Source of the DNA: Bacteroidota bacterium
GTDB taxonomy: Bacteria > Bacteroidota > Bacteroidia > Bacteroidales > FEN-979
Direction of reading: 5' to 3'
Length of the DNA: 60,548 nucleotides
NCBI GenBank assembly: GCA_026391795.1
Contig: JAPLDI010000015.1
Coordinates: 8,009-68,556, forward strand
Shown piece by piece: positions 17,601 to 26,863 of the stretch (its first letter is position 1; each line of letters starts with the position of its first letter). Made by a program: the position numbers and the translations under genes. Below the pieces are notes generated by a model. It saw only the letters and a program-made list of their open reading frames with translations, had not been told where the DNA came from and ran no database searches.

Positions 17601-18397
17601 AGATTCAGCAGTACCGTCTCAGCGGCGCTTATCCCAAAACCTATTATTCCTATACCAACATTGACTTTGGTACGGTAAAAGGGCTCACCGTTTCTTATGA
17701 TCTGCGCAGAACCGGAAATGCCCGGATCCGTTTCAGCTATACCTTACAGTTTGCTGACGGTACCGGATCGGATGCCAATGCTGCTTCAACCATCGTGCGG
17801 TCTGACCAGCCAAACCTTCGTACCATGAACCCGCTGAACTTTGACCGCCGGCATGCATTCAATGCCGAGTTTGACTACCGCTGGTCCAGTGGAAAAGACT
17901 ACAACGGACCGGTGATAAACCGTAGAAAGAGCGGCAAACCTCCCGTTCAGTTTCTCTCCAACTTCGGAGGAAACCTGACCCTGACCGGGGGCTCCGGAAC
18001 ACCCTATACCAAATCATCGCAGGTGATCCAATACGGAGGAATGGGCCCGATCGAAGGTTCCGTCAATGGTTCACGTTTGCCATGGCAGTTCCTCCTGAAC
18101 CTCAAAATTGACAAAGACTTCAACTTTGCCATGGGAAAGGGAAAGAAAAAACCCGCCACCATCAATGTTTACATTGAAATCCTGAACCTGATGAATACGA
18201 AAAATGTCACGGCTGTATACCCGGCAACCGGTTCACCTACGGATGACGGTTACCTCTCAGCCCCGGAATATCAGACCCAGATCAGTCAGCAGGTTAACGA
18301 AGCCGCCTACAGGGATCTTTACTCGATTTACATGGATCGTCCCTTCAACTTCAGCTCACCCCGGCAGACACGTTTAGGCGTTATGTTCAATTTCTAA
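14666..18397 (+). CDS. TonB-dependent outer-membrane receptor with N-terminal regulatory-like domain
   Basis: 1243 residues. Signal peptide 1-21 (LLVHSQ). A carboxypeptidase-regulatory-like beta-sandwich spans about 26-112 (GTLKGKITDKKTKEAIPFANIIVEIGG). The plug domain spans about 130-245 and includes GGITSMRGQRSTGTVYYIDGIRV and SYGDATGGIISVTTKGPS. A 22-strand barrel fills the rest and ends RLGVMFNF with terminal Phe. It would import or handle a large substrate at the outer membrane with TonB-ExbBD energy. The two genes that follow encode a 1456-residue exported protein and a PorV-like protein, with short gaps, so a surface complex is likely. It resembles SusC-type receptors, but no SusD lipoprotein follows. 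Confidence 0.9.
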   Translation: MLRNLLLAIALVLTTNLLVHSQTGSGTLKGKITDKKTKEAIPFANIIVEIGGVQVGGSTTDFDGNFIIKPIPPGKVDLKATFVGYTPFTMKGIVVFADKIQFQNVELQPQSVDLSVVEVVDYKVPLISKDQTVSGGTVSSEDIAKMANKSAEAVATTVGGVGTDANGGITSMRGQRSTGTVYYIDGIRVIGNNALPQSAIEQVEVILGGTPASYGDATGGIISVTTKGPSRETSVGIDAQTSKFLDRFGYNRVGLNVTGPVFSKKDTINKTKTPVMGYFVAGEFVYQKDGAPGAYKYYRATDDVINSLKYNPIRLSANGQGVELNAEYLTKNDLMQVKNTQNTSYYNVNASGKLDFRLSPTINLSFGGTFTYNDNYGFNYAGSLLNWEYNSHNTSSTWRLNGRFTQRFPTAPDSKSFVKNVYYSIGADFSRSDAKSEDSQLKEDLFKYGYIGSFATQKVRGYTTGLERDSLTGKMARLHNGWRDTGVIFTANNYNPEAVAWVDEYYNLLPKVKTDGTGNGNYLSTSDITGNRGLINGMEPIGVYAPSMWQNVGTRRSGYAYNQQDQTNVQASFAADFGNHEIQVGLQYQQRKNSAYGVDGQDMWPLMNLEANSHINERDLSNPQLVYRDGFFMDTINYFRKYSSTLQKNFDINLRQKLGLPLDGTDWIDVNSYNFDAGTINYYDKNQKMHTIRLNENLLSIDMFTPDELFQNGSPLVAYSGYDYKGKKLNHQPTLDDFFNKTDANGNFTREVAAYQPIYMAGYIQDKFAFKDLIFNIGLRVDRFDANQMVLKDPYLFYPAKTVAELDPKVWKNIPSNIGSDYVVYVDDPSNPSAITGYRKDNQWYNKDGTPVSDPKAVDATGVKPYLLKPSNTTMSTVVFQDYQPQVNYMPRISFSFPISDDALFYAHYDILTQRPSSGFVQLDPVGYYFIGVTGSNGTHTNPALKPEKTIDYELGFQQKINNASSLKLSVFYREMRDQIQQYRLSGAYPKTYYSYTNIDFGTVKGLTVSYDLRRTGNARIRFSYTLQFADGTGSDANAASTIVRSDQPNLRTMNPLNFDRRHAFNAEFDYRWSSGKDYNGPVINRRKSGKPPVQFLSNFGGNLTLTGGSGTPYTKSSQVIQYGGMGPIEGSVNGSRLPWQFLLNLKIDKDFNFAMGKGKKKPATINVYIEILNLMNTKNVTAVYPATGSPTDDGYLSAPEYQTQISQQVNEAAYRDLYSIYMDRPFNFSSPRQTRLGVMFNF

Positions 18398-18458
18398 ACC
18401 GGATATCAATAACATGAGGATAAAAAGTAGTACAGGTAATCTCATAAATTCAATACCC

Positions 18459-21400
18459 ATGAAAAATATATTTCGTTATTTTTTGATTTCTCTTGGCATG
18501 ATCCTGATCTTTGAGGCAACGTACGCGAGGGAGAATATACGATCGGGTAAAAAGGACACCGAGGTCATAAAACAGACGGCTGCAGGATGTGCGGGTGGTG
18601 GTAACTATAAATATCTTGACATCAACAATGTCAGGACCCTGATTTATACATACGGAAACGGATGGTTCCTGGAAAATGCAGAATATGAAATTCCAAAAGG
18701 ATCAAAGAAAACCTCCATGTTTTCCTTCTCTCTCTGGATCGGGGGCGTTGACTTAAACAACAACCTTAAACTGGCGGCATATGCTTATGGACAGGGCCCG
18801 ACAGGTGGAACTGCTCATACAAAAAACGACTTCTTCCCCGGCCCATTGAAGATTGATGGTACTGCTGCTGTTGATGAGATTACATGCGCCAAGTTTGACC
18901 AGTTGTTTCAGATGACCCGGGCAGAAGTTCAGGCTTACCTGGCCTGGTGGGACAGCAAAGCTGATTTCCCGGATTACATAATCCCCAAATCGATCCAGGA
19001 ATGGCCCGCCAAGGGAGACCGTGCAGGAGGTTATGCCTATTACCTGGCTCCTTTTTATGATAACCCGGATAAACCGGATGGAAAATATGATCCGAATGAC
19101 GGAGATTATCCCTATTATGATTTTGCAAATTTGCTTTGTCCCAAATTCCTTAAACCGGGTGAGAAAATAAAAAAAGGTAAAATCGGCAATGGCGGTGCAG
19201 CGGATACCCTCGGCATCCTTGTCGACCAGGTTCTGAAAGGCGACCAGACACTCTGGAGTGTTTACAATGATAAAGGAAATGTTCACACGGAAACGCAGGG
19301 TCAGCCTATTGGGATGGAGATCAGGGCACAGTATTTTGCCTTTTCCACCAATGATGAAATCAACAACATGACCTTCTACAGTTATGAAATCATCAACCGT
19401 TCAACATCGACCCTCACCGGAACCTATTTCAGCCAGTGGGTTGATCCTGACCTGGGCTGGTATTATGACGATTATGTGGGATGTGATGTAAACCGCGGTC
19501 TGGGTTATTGCTACAACGGAAACCCGGTTGATGGTTCCGGACAGCCTCAGGCCTATGGCACTCATCCGCCCGCAGTAGGGGTCGATTTTTTCCAGGGACC
19601 TTATCTTGATGCTGACGGTTGTGATAATCCATCTTTTAAAGGAAGTACAGAAAAAGGACCCTCTTTTACGGGTGCGAATGCCTGCAACATCGTAGGTCTT
19701 GATGGCTCTACCATACGAATGTTCTATGGCCCCGGCGGAGCTGACAGCGGGAACTTTATTGTCCGCTCTGAAGCCATTAACGGGATCAATTTCGGAGATG
19801 GTATCCCCGACAATGAACGTTATGGAATGCGGAGGTTCGTTTACTATAATAATGATGGTACTGTACAGGGTAACCCGGGCTATGCCCCCGATTACTATAA
19901 TTACCTGAAAGGAATGTGGCGGGATGGCCAGCCCATGACATATGGCGGAAATGCTTATGTCACCGGTGGACCGGAATGTGATTTTATGTTTCCGGAATTA
20001 TCGGATGAATGCGACTGGGGAACAAGAGGAATCGCACCTGCCCCGAAATTATGGACTGAAGTTACCGCTACCAACCAGCCGAGTGACCGAAGGTTTATGC
20101 AGTCGGCCGGCCCGTTTACTCTGCGACCGGGAGCATGTAACTATATTACCGTAGGTATTCCCTGGGCAAGGGCGGCAGGATCTCCATGGGAATCTGTTCA
20201 GTTGTTAAAAATCGTAGATGATAAATGCCAGAAATTGTTTGATAATTGTTTCGCTGTTCTGAACGGGCCAAATGCCCCGGATCTGACCATCCAGGAACTG
20301 GATAAACAGCTGATCATCTATATTTCAAATAAAAAGTCGAATGATGCAGGAAATAATTACCGGGAGCAATATACTGAGTATGATCCCAATATCCCCAACC
20401 CGGATAACCTTCCTCACAATAAAAGAAACGATTCCCTCTACCGTTTCGAAGGATACCAAATCTTCCAGCTGAAAGATGCGACTGTAGCAGCCTCCGAGCT
20501 CTATGATAACAGCCGGGCCCGGCTGGTTATCCAGTGCGACATTAAAAACGGCGTTGCAAAACTGGTGAACTGGACCTATGATGCTGAATTGGGCGGAAAT
20601 AAAGGCCAGGTCATGGTGAATGGAGCTGACATTGGAGTCCGTCATTCATTCGTGGTCACGGAAGACCAGTTCCCCCAAACCAATTCTTCTGCGCTGATCA
20701 ATCACAGGCAATATTATTATATGGCCGTGGCTTATGGTTACAACCAATACAAACCCTACCAGCCGGATTCACTTGATAAAGGACAGGCACTGCCTTACCT
20801 GCAGGGACGCGGAAATATCAAGAGATATACAGCCATCCCGCACATCCCGATTGGAGATGTGATGAATTCAAACTATGGTGAAGGACCGATGATCACCCGG
20901 ATCCAGGGACAGGGGAACGGTGGCGTGGCCCTCGAATTCACCGAAAATACCCTTGCTGAACTCCTTGCAAAACCAATAGCTGACTCTGTTAATAATATTT
21001 ACGGGACGAACGAGTATCCGATTGTATATCACCCGGTATACAAAACCTCTGCAGGCCCCCTTAAAGTCAAAGTAATTGACCCCCTGAATGTTGTATCCGG
21101 AACGTTTATTGTGAAATTTGATTCGATGTCTCCGGGTCCTGCCAATTCTCCTTTGGTGAATCCCAAGATCAAATATGGAAACTGGACGTTGTACGATGTA
21201 ACGACCGGAAAGACATATCCTCCGGATACAAATACTGTTTATAACACCCTTTATCCTTATGAGGAGCTGTTCCTTGACCTGGGGCTTTCCCTCTCGATCT
21301 ACCAGGTTCCCTTTGCAGGTGATACGGCAAGGGATGGATCACATTATACCGGAAACGGGCTGCTTGCAGACCCCACAGCAACCTATGCCGACAGCACCAT

Positions 21401-22829
21401 AAAGTGGCTGGGCGGAATCCCGGATAATGATGTTCCTGCAAGCCCGCAAAACTGGATCCGTTCCGGTATTTATAAAGGACAGGATGCCAACCTTTACGAC
21501 TGGGATATGGCAACAACAGCCGCAGGAAACCCCTGGGATCCGGATAAGGTTTATGCCAAGATCCAGGCCGTGGAAACCAATTCGCCGGGAGGTACATGGG
21601 CCCCCTACTGTTTAGCTGTTTCCAGTGAGCAAGTTGACGTAGGATATCCCAATATTTCGCCTGCCTTCAAAACCGCCTCCAAGACCAGGGCTACCATGGA
21701 CAAACTGGCATCGGTAGATATTGTCATTACTCCGGATAAGAAGAATTGGACCCGCTGTCCGGTTCTTGAAATGTGCCCGGATCCGAAATTAGCAGAAGGC
21801 GGAGCCCTTAAATTTGATCTCCGGAAGCACCGTTCAGTAAACGTTGATGGTGACAGCCTCGTTGTCAACTCCGATCCGATGAAGAACTCCGATTTTATCA
21901 GTCCTTACGGTATGGGCTGGTTCCCCGGATATGCAGTCAACCTTGAAACCGGCGAACGCCTGAACATCATGTTCGGGGAAAACTCATGGCTTGTTGAGGA
22001 TAATGGACGGGATATGTTGTGGAATCCCTCGACACGGATCTACGATAAACCGGATCCCCTTCTTGGTCAGCCCGTATTCGGTGGAATGCACTATGTCTAT
22101 ATCATGGGATCGTACAAGACCAAGCTGACAACAGGGCCATTAACCTTCAACCTTGATTACCCGGCATACGATGGCGGCGCTTACTTTATCGCCCATATGA
22201 AAAGAGTTCCGCCACAGATCTGGCGTGACTATGGATTTGGAACCTGCATGTATGTGGGCATGCCACGGGCCGTTGAAGGAAAGGAATGGCTCAACAACGA
22301 GGTGAGAATAAAAATCCGCGTACAGAAGCCATACAGCCGCTATTTTGCAGGAAACCTGCCGAATTCCTATGCGGATACTGCCGAAAACGGATGCTGGCCG
22401 GAATACTCTTTCAATACCTCTACCATTGCGACCGGAAAACAGAATTCCGAAGTGCTTTCCAGCGATCTTGACCTGATCAATGTGGTTCCGAATCCCTATT
22501 ATGGATACGATGATTATGAGCGGAACCAGCTGGATAACAGGATCAAGATTGTCAATCTGCCCCTTAAGAGTACCGTTACGATTTTCAATATGAGCGGAAC
22601 CATGATACGTCAGTTTGTTGTAGACAAATCGGGGATCCCGGAGCCCAGGAGCTCCACCGCAGATCTGAACACAGATGCAAAGACATCCATCGACTGGGAC
22701 CTCAAGAATTTTGCCGGGATCCCGATCTCAGGAGGAGTTTACCTGATTCATGTGAAAGCAGATGGAATTGGTGAAAGAACCCTGAAATGGTTTGGAATCT
22801 TACGTCCCACTGACTTGAATTCGTTCTAA
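18459..22829 (+). CDS. Very large exported protein with T9SS-type C-terminal domain
   Basis: 1456 residues from the ATG at 18459, where a good signal peptide begins (MKNIFRYFLISLGMILIFEATYA); the frame opens at 18414. The long middle has repeated aromatic and Asp/Gly/Asn-rich beta segments and several Cys, but no domain I can name. The last 130 residues (NVVPNPYYGYDDYERN, KIVNLPLKSTVTIFNMSGTMIRQF, DWDLKNFAGIPISGGVYLIHV) match the type A sorting-domain pattern of T9SS cargo, followed by an extra tail, WFGILRPTDLNSF. It is predicted to be secreted across the outer membrane and held at the surface. It lies between the TonB receptor and a PorV-like gene. Confidence 0.8.
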   Translation: MKNIFRYFLISLGMILIFEATYARENIRSGKKDTEVIKQTAAGCAGGGNYKYLDINNVRTLIYTYGNGWFLENAEYEIPKGSKKTSMFSFSLWIGGVDLNNNLKLAAYAYGQGPTGGTAHTKNDFFPGPLKIDGTAAVDEITCAKFDQLFQMTRAEVQAYLAWWDSKADFPDYIIPKSIQEWPAKGDRAGGYAYYLAPFYDNPDKPDGKYDPNDGDYPYYDFANLLCPKFLKPGEKIKKGKIGNGGAADTLGILVDQVLKGDQTLWSVYNDKGNVHTETQGQPIGMEIRAQYFAFSTNDEINNMTFYSYEIINRSTSTLTGTYFSQWVDPDLGWYYDDYVGCDVNRGLGYCYNGNPVDGSGQPQAYGTHPPAVGVDFFQGPYLDADGCDNPSFKGSTEKGPSFTGANACNIVGLDGSTIRMFYGPGGADSGNFIVRSEAINGINFGDGIPDNERYGMRRFVYYNNDGTVQGNPGYAPDYYNYLKGMWRDGQPMTYGGNAYVTGGPECDFMFPELSDECDWGTRGIAPAPKLWTEVTATNQPSDRRFMQSAGPFTLRPGACNYITVGIPWARAAGSPWESVQLLKIVDDKCQKLFDNCFAVLNGPNAPDLTIQELDKQLIIYISNKKSNDAGNNYREQYTEYDPNIPNPDNLPHNKRNDSLYRFEGYQIFQLKDATVAASELYDNSRARLVIQCDIKNGVAKLVNWTYDAELGGNKGQVMVNGADIGVRHSFVVTEDQFPQTNSSALINHRQYYYMAVAYGYNQYKPYQPDSLDKGQALPYLQGRGNIKRYTAIPHIPIGDVMNSNYGEGPMITRIQGQGNGGVALEFTENTLAELLAKPIADSVNNIYGTNEYPIVYHPVYKTSAGPLKVKVIDPLNVVSGTFIVKFDSMSPGPANSPLVNPKIKYGNWTLYDVTTGKTYPPDTNTVYNTLYPYEELFLDLGLSLSIYQVPFAGDTARDGSHYTGNGLLADPTATYADSTIKWLGGIPDNDVPASPQNWIRSGIYKGQDANLYDWDMATTAAGNPWDPDKVYAKIQAVETNSPGGTWAPYCLAVSSEQVDVGYPNISPAFKTASKTRATMDKLASVDIVITPDKKNWTRCPVLEMCPDPKLAEGGALKFDLRKHRSVNVDGDSLVVNSDPMKNSDFISPYGMGWFPGYAVNLETGERLNIMFGENSWLVEDNGRDMLWNPSTRIYDKPDPLLGQPVFGGMHYVYIMGSYKTKLTTGPLTFNLDYPAYDGGAYFIAHMKRVPPQIWRDYGFGTCMYVGMPRAVEGKEWLNNEVRIKIRVQKPYSRYFAGNLPNSYADTAENGCWPEYSFNTSTIATGKQNSEVLSSDLDLINVVPNPYYGYDDYERNQLDNRIKIVNLPLKSTVTIFNMSGTMIRQFVVDKSGIPEPRSSTADLNTDAKTSIDWDLKNFAGIPISGGVYLIHVKADGIGERTLKWFGILRPTDLNSF

Positions 22830-22886
22830 ACTTTCTTTGAACTGAGAACAGATTGATATATGGTTAGAAAAATAAAAAATCCGAAT

Positions 22887-23963
22887 ATGAAAAATATTTA
22901 TAAACTCTTATTTGCAATATTCTTAGCAGGATTGATGGTCCTTTCTATGGATAAGGTTTTTGCCGGTAATAAAGACCGTTCAGGTCAGGCGGGGGCGTCA
23001 GAGCTGATGATCGATCCATGGGCAAGGAGTTCGGGCTGGGGAAGCGTGAATACTGCCAATGCTTATGGACTCGAAGCCATGTATTCAAATATCGCCGGTA
23101 CAGCCTCAACAAAGGGAACGGAAATCATCTTTTCCTATACCAACTGGCTCCAGGGAACCGGGATCAGTATCATGAACTTTGGTTTTTCCCAGAAACTGGG
23201 GGCGAATAAAGGTGTGCTTACATTGTCAATCATGTCGATGAATTTCGGACAAATTGACATCACCACCGTGAATTCTCCGGAAGGCCAGCTGGGTCAGTTT
23301 AAACCCAGTTACCTCAACATCAACCTTGCGTATGCCAAGGCGTTTTCAAACAGCATCTATGGAGGATTGAATGTAAAAGTCATCTCTGAATCCATCGCTG
23401 ACGCCAGTGCCACAGGAATCGCCATCGATGCAGGGATCCAGTATATCACCGGTGAAAAGGACCAGATCAAATTCGGGGTCGCCCTGAAAAACATCGGCCC
23501 GACCATGAAATTCACCGGTGACGGACTCTCTTTCCGCGGTATCATCCCGACCCATGGAAACGATAACGACTTATTTACAGTACAAACCCGTTCAGAAAAA
23601 TATGAATTGCCTGCCACCCTGAGGATCGGCGCTTCCTATGACTTCCTGATCGGAGAGATGCATCGTATTACCCTGGCAGGTAACTTCACCTCAAACTCCT
23701 TTACAAAGGACCAGTTTACACTCGGACTCGAATATGCGTTAAAACCCTATTTTGGAGTGAGGGCCGGATACACCTACCAGTCAGGTATTTTCAATTCCTC
23801 CATCGTTGACAGGGGAACCGTATATACCGGCCTGAATGCAGGTTTCTCAGTTTCCGTTCCCTTCAACAAGGAAAAAGAAACAGGCATCGGGATCGATTAC
23901 TCTTACAGAACTACAAACCCATATTCCGGCACACATTGTATCGGACTTAAGCTCAACTTTTAG
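22887..23963 (+). CDS. PorV/PorQ-family outer-membrane protein
   Basis: 358 residues from the ATG at 22887 (signal MKNIYKLLFAIFLAGLMVLSMDKVFA); the frame opens at 22860. The mature start AGASELMIDPWARSSGWGSVNTANAYGLEAMYSNIAG is the hallmark of PorV/PorQ proteins (FadL-like barrels). PorV carries folded T9SS cargo to the attachment complex. Later strands and the end CIGLKLNF fit a 14-strand barrel. Position directly behind a T9SS-type cargo gene suggests a dedicated shuttle or anchor for that protein rather than the genome's general PorV; this is inference. A terminator at 24008 ends the unit. Confidence 0.85.
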   Translation: MKNIYKLLFAIFLAGLMVLSMDKVFAGNKDRSGQAGASELMIDPWARSSGWGSVNTANAYGLEAMYSNIAGTASTKGTEIIFSYTNWLQGTGISIMNFGFSQKLGANKGVLTLSIMSMNFGQIDITTVNSPEGQLGQFKPSYLNINLAYAKAFSNSIYGGLNVKVISESIADASATGIAIDAGIQYITGEKDQIKFGVALKNIGPTMKFTGDGLSFRGIIPTHGNDNDLFTVQTRSEKYELPATLRIGASYDFLIGEMHRITLAGNFTSNSFTKDQFTLGLEYALKPYFGVRAGYTYQSGIFNSSIVDRGTVYTGLNAGFSVSVPFNKEKETGIGIDYSYRTTNPYSGTHCIGLKLNF

Positions 23964-24007
23964 AAATTACCTTTAGTACATTTAGTCCTAAACATTATTT
24001 TTTCATG

Positions 24008-24038
24008 GCATAAGGGCCCTTTCAAAGGGTCTTTTGCC
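24008..24038 (+). terminator. Terminator after the PorV-like gene
   Basis: GGCATAAGGGCCCTTT pairs with AAAGGGTCTTTTGCC with minor mismatches around a 2-base loop. The T-rich right arm follows the GC core. Confidence 0.65.
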
Positions 24039-24068
24039 TTATTATCTGGTCAATGAAAACTTGTAGCC

Positions 24069-24554
24069 ATGGCTGAGATCAAGTATTATACGCAAGACGG
24101 GTTGGATAAACTCCAGGAAGAGTTGAACAAACTCACATCGGTGGATCGTCCGGCAATTTCAAAACAGATCGCTGAGGCAAGAGATAAAGGAGACCTCTCA
24201 GAGAATGCAGAGTATGCAGCCGCCAAGGAGGCTCAATCCATGCTGGAATTGAAAATTAACAAGTTGCAGGAGGTAATCAGCAATGCCCGACTGCTGGATG
24301 AATCCAAGCTCGACAGTACCAAGATCCTGATCTTTTCTACCGTAAAACTCAGAAATACCCAGAATAACGGTGTGGTTACCTATACCCTCGTTCCTGAAAA
24401 TGAAGCCAATGTGAAGATCGGTAAAATTTCAGTCAATTCACCGATTTCCAAGGGGCTGCTTGGAAAGAGCATCGGCGATAAAGTTGAGATTACGGTACCC
24501 GCAGGTACGGTGGCATTTGAGATCATTGAAATATCAAGAAAAAACGGACATTAA
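24069..24554 (+). CDS. greA: Transcription elongation factor GreA
   Basis: 161 residues. It stimulates RNA-polymerase cleavage of backtracked transcripts. The N-terminal coiled coil (about 1-78) carries the family signature RDKGDLSENAEYAAAKEAQ with the acidic tip residues Asp and Glu that reach the active site. The C-terminal FKBP-like domain contains GKISVNSPISKGLLGKSIGDKVEI. The stop codon shares one base with the start of the HIT gene (TAATG), so both are translated from one message. Confidence 0.97.
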   Translation: MAEIKYYTQDGLDKLQEELNKLTSVDRPAISKQIAEARDKGDLSENAEYAAAKEAQSMLELKINKLQEVISNARLLDESKLDSTKILIFSTVKLRNTQNNGVVTYTLVPENEANVKIGKISVNSPISKGLLGKSIGDKVEITVPAGTVAFEIIEISRKNGH

Positions 24555-24952
24555 TGGCAAGCATCTTTACACGGATCGTTAGCGGGGAGATCCCTTCATA
24601 CAAGGTGGCCGAGGATGAAAATTACTTTGCATTCCTTGATATCAATCCCCTCGCGGAAGGCCATACACTGGTCATTCCGAAAAAGGAAACCGATTATATC
24701 TTCGACATCGGAGATGAGGAGTACCAGGGGCTTTTTTTATTTGCCAAACGCGTGGCTGCAGCCATGCGGATGGTCATACCCTGTGAGCGGATCGGCATTG
24801 CCGTCATCGGACTTGAAGTCAGGCATGCCCATATCCACCTGGTCCCGCTGAAAACCATTTACGATATCGATTTCCGGAAACCGAAACTGAAACTATCACC
24901 CGGCGAATTTGCTGAAATAGCCGCGAAAATCAGCGGAGCCATGATCGGCTGA
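24554..24952 (+). CDS. HIT family protein
   Basis: 132 residues. It begins ASIFTRIVSGEIPSYKVAEDENYFAFLDINPLAEGHTLVIPK, typical of Hint-type nucleotide-binding proteins. The expected histidine-triad motif at the end is HAHIHLVPL, complete with three His, so phosphoramidase or nucleotidyl hydrolase activity on AMP conjugates is likely. The physiological substrate is not evident. The greA-HIT pairing is common in Bacteroidota. Confidence 0.92.
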   Translation: MASIFTRIVSGEIPSYKVAEDENYFAFLDINPLAEGHTLVIPKKETDYIFDIGDEEYQGLFLFAKRVAAAMRMVIPCERIGIAVIGLEVRHAHIHLVPLKTIYDIDFRKPKLKLSPGEFAEIAAKISGAMIG

Positions 24953-24999
24953 TCAGGAAGGCTGATTTCCTTCGGATATGGCCTGCCACCGCATGGATC

Positions 25000-26796
25000 T
25001 CACCGGCAATTGCTCCTCACAAGCTGGGCCGCCTCGCGGTTGCCAAGCCGGGCCGCAGTTTTCCAGTAATAACAAGCCTGGGTAAGATTGTTAACCTGGA
25101 ACAGAACTGTTCCCAGGTTCTTATAGGCTTCCGCATATTGATTGTTAAACCTGACAGCAGACCTGAGATCCAACTCTGCCCCGTGGATATCCTTTGACCG
25201 GAACTTTAGTATAGCCCTGAAATTATAGGCTTCCGCGTTAGCCGAGTCAAGCGCAAGACTTTTATTGCAATCCGCCCAGGCACCCAGTGCATCACCGGTA
25301 TTCAGTTTTACCATCGCCCGTGTTGAATACAAAACGCTCGCATCGGGTTTGTTTTCTATCCCCTTATCAAGATCGGGAAGTGCCTTTTCCGGATCATTTA
25401 GTTGCAGATAGATGTAAGCCCTTTTTATAAACGAATCCGTATTTTCAGGATCCAGCTCGATGGCTTTTGAATAATCTGAAACGGCCTCCTTCAGCATCTG
25501 ATGACTTGCAAAATAGTTTCCACGCTTTCGGTATATTTTAGCGATGGAGGGTACCGGAGGGTTCCTGTCAATGATGTTTGTGCTGAGCGTCAGGTCATTT
25601 TCCCATTTTTTATTGGCCTCCCATGTCTCATATGCATAAAACGATCCATAAAGAAGAAGAAACAGGGTCACCCCCTGAATGTACTTCCGGCCGGAGGAAA
25701 GATGGTTACATCCGAAGGAATGAAGAAACAGAGCCACAAGCATCATCAGTCCCAAAAACGGGAAATAAGCATACCGGTCGGCAACGATGACGCTTCTGAC
25801 AGAAATCAGCGGAAGATTGATTGAAATGGCAAGAAGAAAGATCCCGACGCCTAGAATAAGATCCCTGTTCTTCCGGAATCTGTAAATGAGAATACCCAAA
25901 ACCAGGATGAGACAAGTATAACAATAATAACCGGCCGGCAATCCCGAGTTTGTTTTCACTGGAAACAGATAGACGGCAGACAGGTCAACAGGAACAAGAA
26001 ATTTCTGAAGGTAGAAGAAGAGGGAACCCCCGTTCAGAAAAAGGATGTCAAAAGTTGTAAATAGCTTCAGCTTCGAATGGGTGTAAACGGTTGAAGTTTC
26101 AGAATTGCTGAATGCAATGATGATAAAAACAAGGCTCAGGATCAGGAAAGGCAACTTCTCTATAAGAACAACTTTAAGGTTTCGGCGATTCGTGTAATAA
26201 TCGAGCAACAGGAGAACAAGCGGAAGGGTAACGGCCTGCACTTTGGAGAATAAGGAAAGAATGAAGAAAAGCAGGGAGAGAAATAAAAGGTGGATCTGCT
26301 GAGAACCTTTGCTGTATCTCAGGTAAAAAATAAGCGAGAGCAGGTAGAAGCAGGCATACATTGTGCTGCTCCTGGCCGAGATCCACGTAACAGCTTCCAC
26401 ATTCATCGGATGCAGGGCAAAGAGGAAAGCGATCAGGATCGCAACCAAAGGCTTTTTAAGGAGGTTGTTGAAAAAAAAGAAAACCAGGATGATGTTGATC
26501 AGATGAAAAATCAGGTTGACAAGATGCAAGGAAAGGGGAGAGGTGCCCGTAAAATGATAGTTGATGGCGAATGTGAGGACCGTGAGAGGCTGATAAAGGG
26601 ATGCATGGTAGGAGGAAAAGTACCGACCGATACTATTCCATGAAAGGTTCAGTATCTCAGGATATTTTGTAAAAAAAACGATATCGTCATTGGTGGTGAT
26701 GGGATAATTCAGCATCCCCGAGTAAAGGAGGGTTGTAAGGATGCACAGTGCGGCCAGAAAAAAAAAGATTTTCTTTTCAGAAAAGAAATGTTCCAT
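25000..26796 (-). CDS. Multipass membrane protein with C-terminal TPR repeats (TMTC-like)
   Basis: 598 residues from the ATG at 26796; the longer frame would need a TTG at 26838. Residues 1 to about 400 hold some ten transmembrane helices, with a conserved loop HPMNVEAVTWISARSSTMYACFYLLSL near residue 130 that resembles the GT-C-fold TMTC and related O-mannosyl-transferase-like proteins. Residues about 415-598 hold five TPR units (for example AVSDYSKAIELDPENTDSFIKRA and ALPDLDKGIENKPDASVLYSTRA). A lipid-linked sugar transferase acting on surface proteins is plausible, but the acceptor is unknown. It follows purF-like on the same strand with a 67-base gap. Confidence 0.75.
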   Translation of the reverse strand: MEHFFSEKKIFFFLAALCILTTLLYSGMLNYPITTNDDIVFFTKYPEILNLSWNSIGRYFSSYHASLYQPLTVLTFAINYHFTGTSPLSLHLVNLIFHLINIILVFFFFNNLLKKPLVAILIAFLFALHPMNVEAVTWISARSSTMYACFYLLSLIFYLRYSKGSQQIHLLFLSLLFFILSLFSKVQAVTLPLVLLLLDYYTNRRNLKVVLIEKLPFLILSLVFIIIAFSNSETSTVYTHSKLKLFTTFDILFLNGGSLFFYLQKFLVPVDLSAVYLFPVKTNSGLPAGYYCYTCLILVLGILIYRFRKNRDLILGVGIFLLAISINLPLISVRSVIVADRYAYFPFLGLMMLVALFLHSFGCNHLSSGRKYIQGVTLFLLLYGSFYAYETWEANKKWENDLTLSTNIIDRNPPVPSIAKIYRKRGNYFASHQMLKEAVSDYSKAIELDPENTDSFIKRAYIYLQLNDPEKALPDLDKGIENKPDASVLYSTRAMVKLNTGDALGAWADCNKSLALDSANAEAYNFRAILKFRSKDIHGAELDLRSAVRFNNQYAEAYKNLGTVLFQVNNLTQACYYWKTAARLGNREAAQLVRSNCR

Positions 26797-26863
26797 GGAG
26801 AAAGGTTCTGATATGAAAAAGGACCGATGAACGGGCAAATGGTATTCTTCTTATTTTGAGGCT

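Noticed and set aside
26797-26838. Longer TMTC-like protein starting at 26838
   Set aside because: The codon is TTG and the added residues do not improve the membrane topology; ATG at 26796 is adequate.
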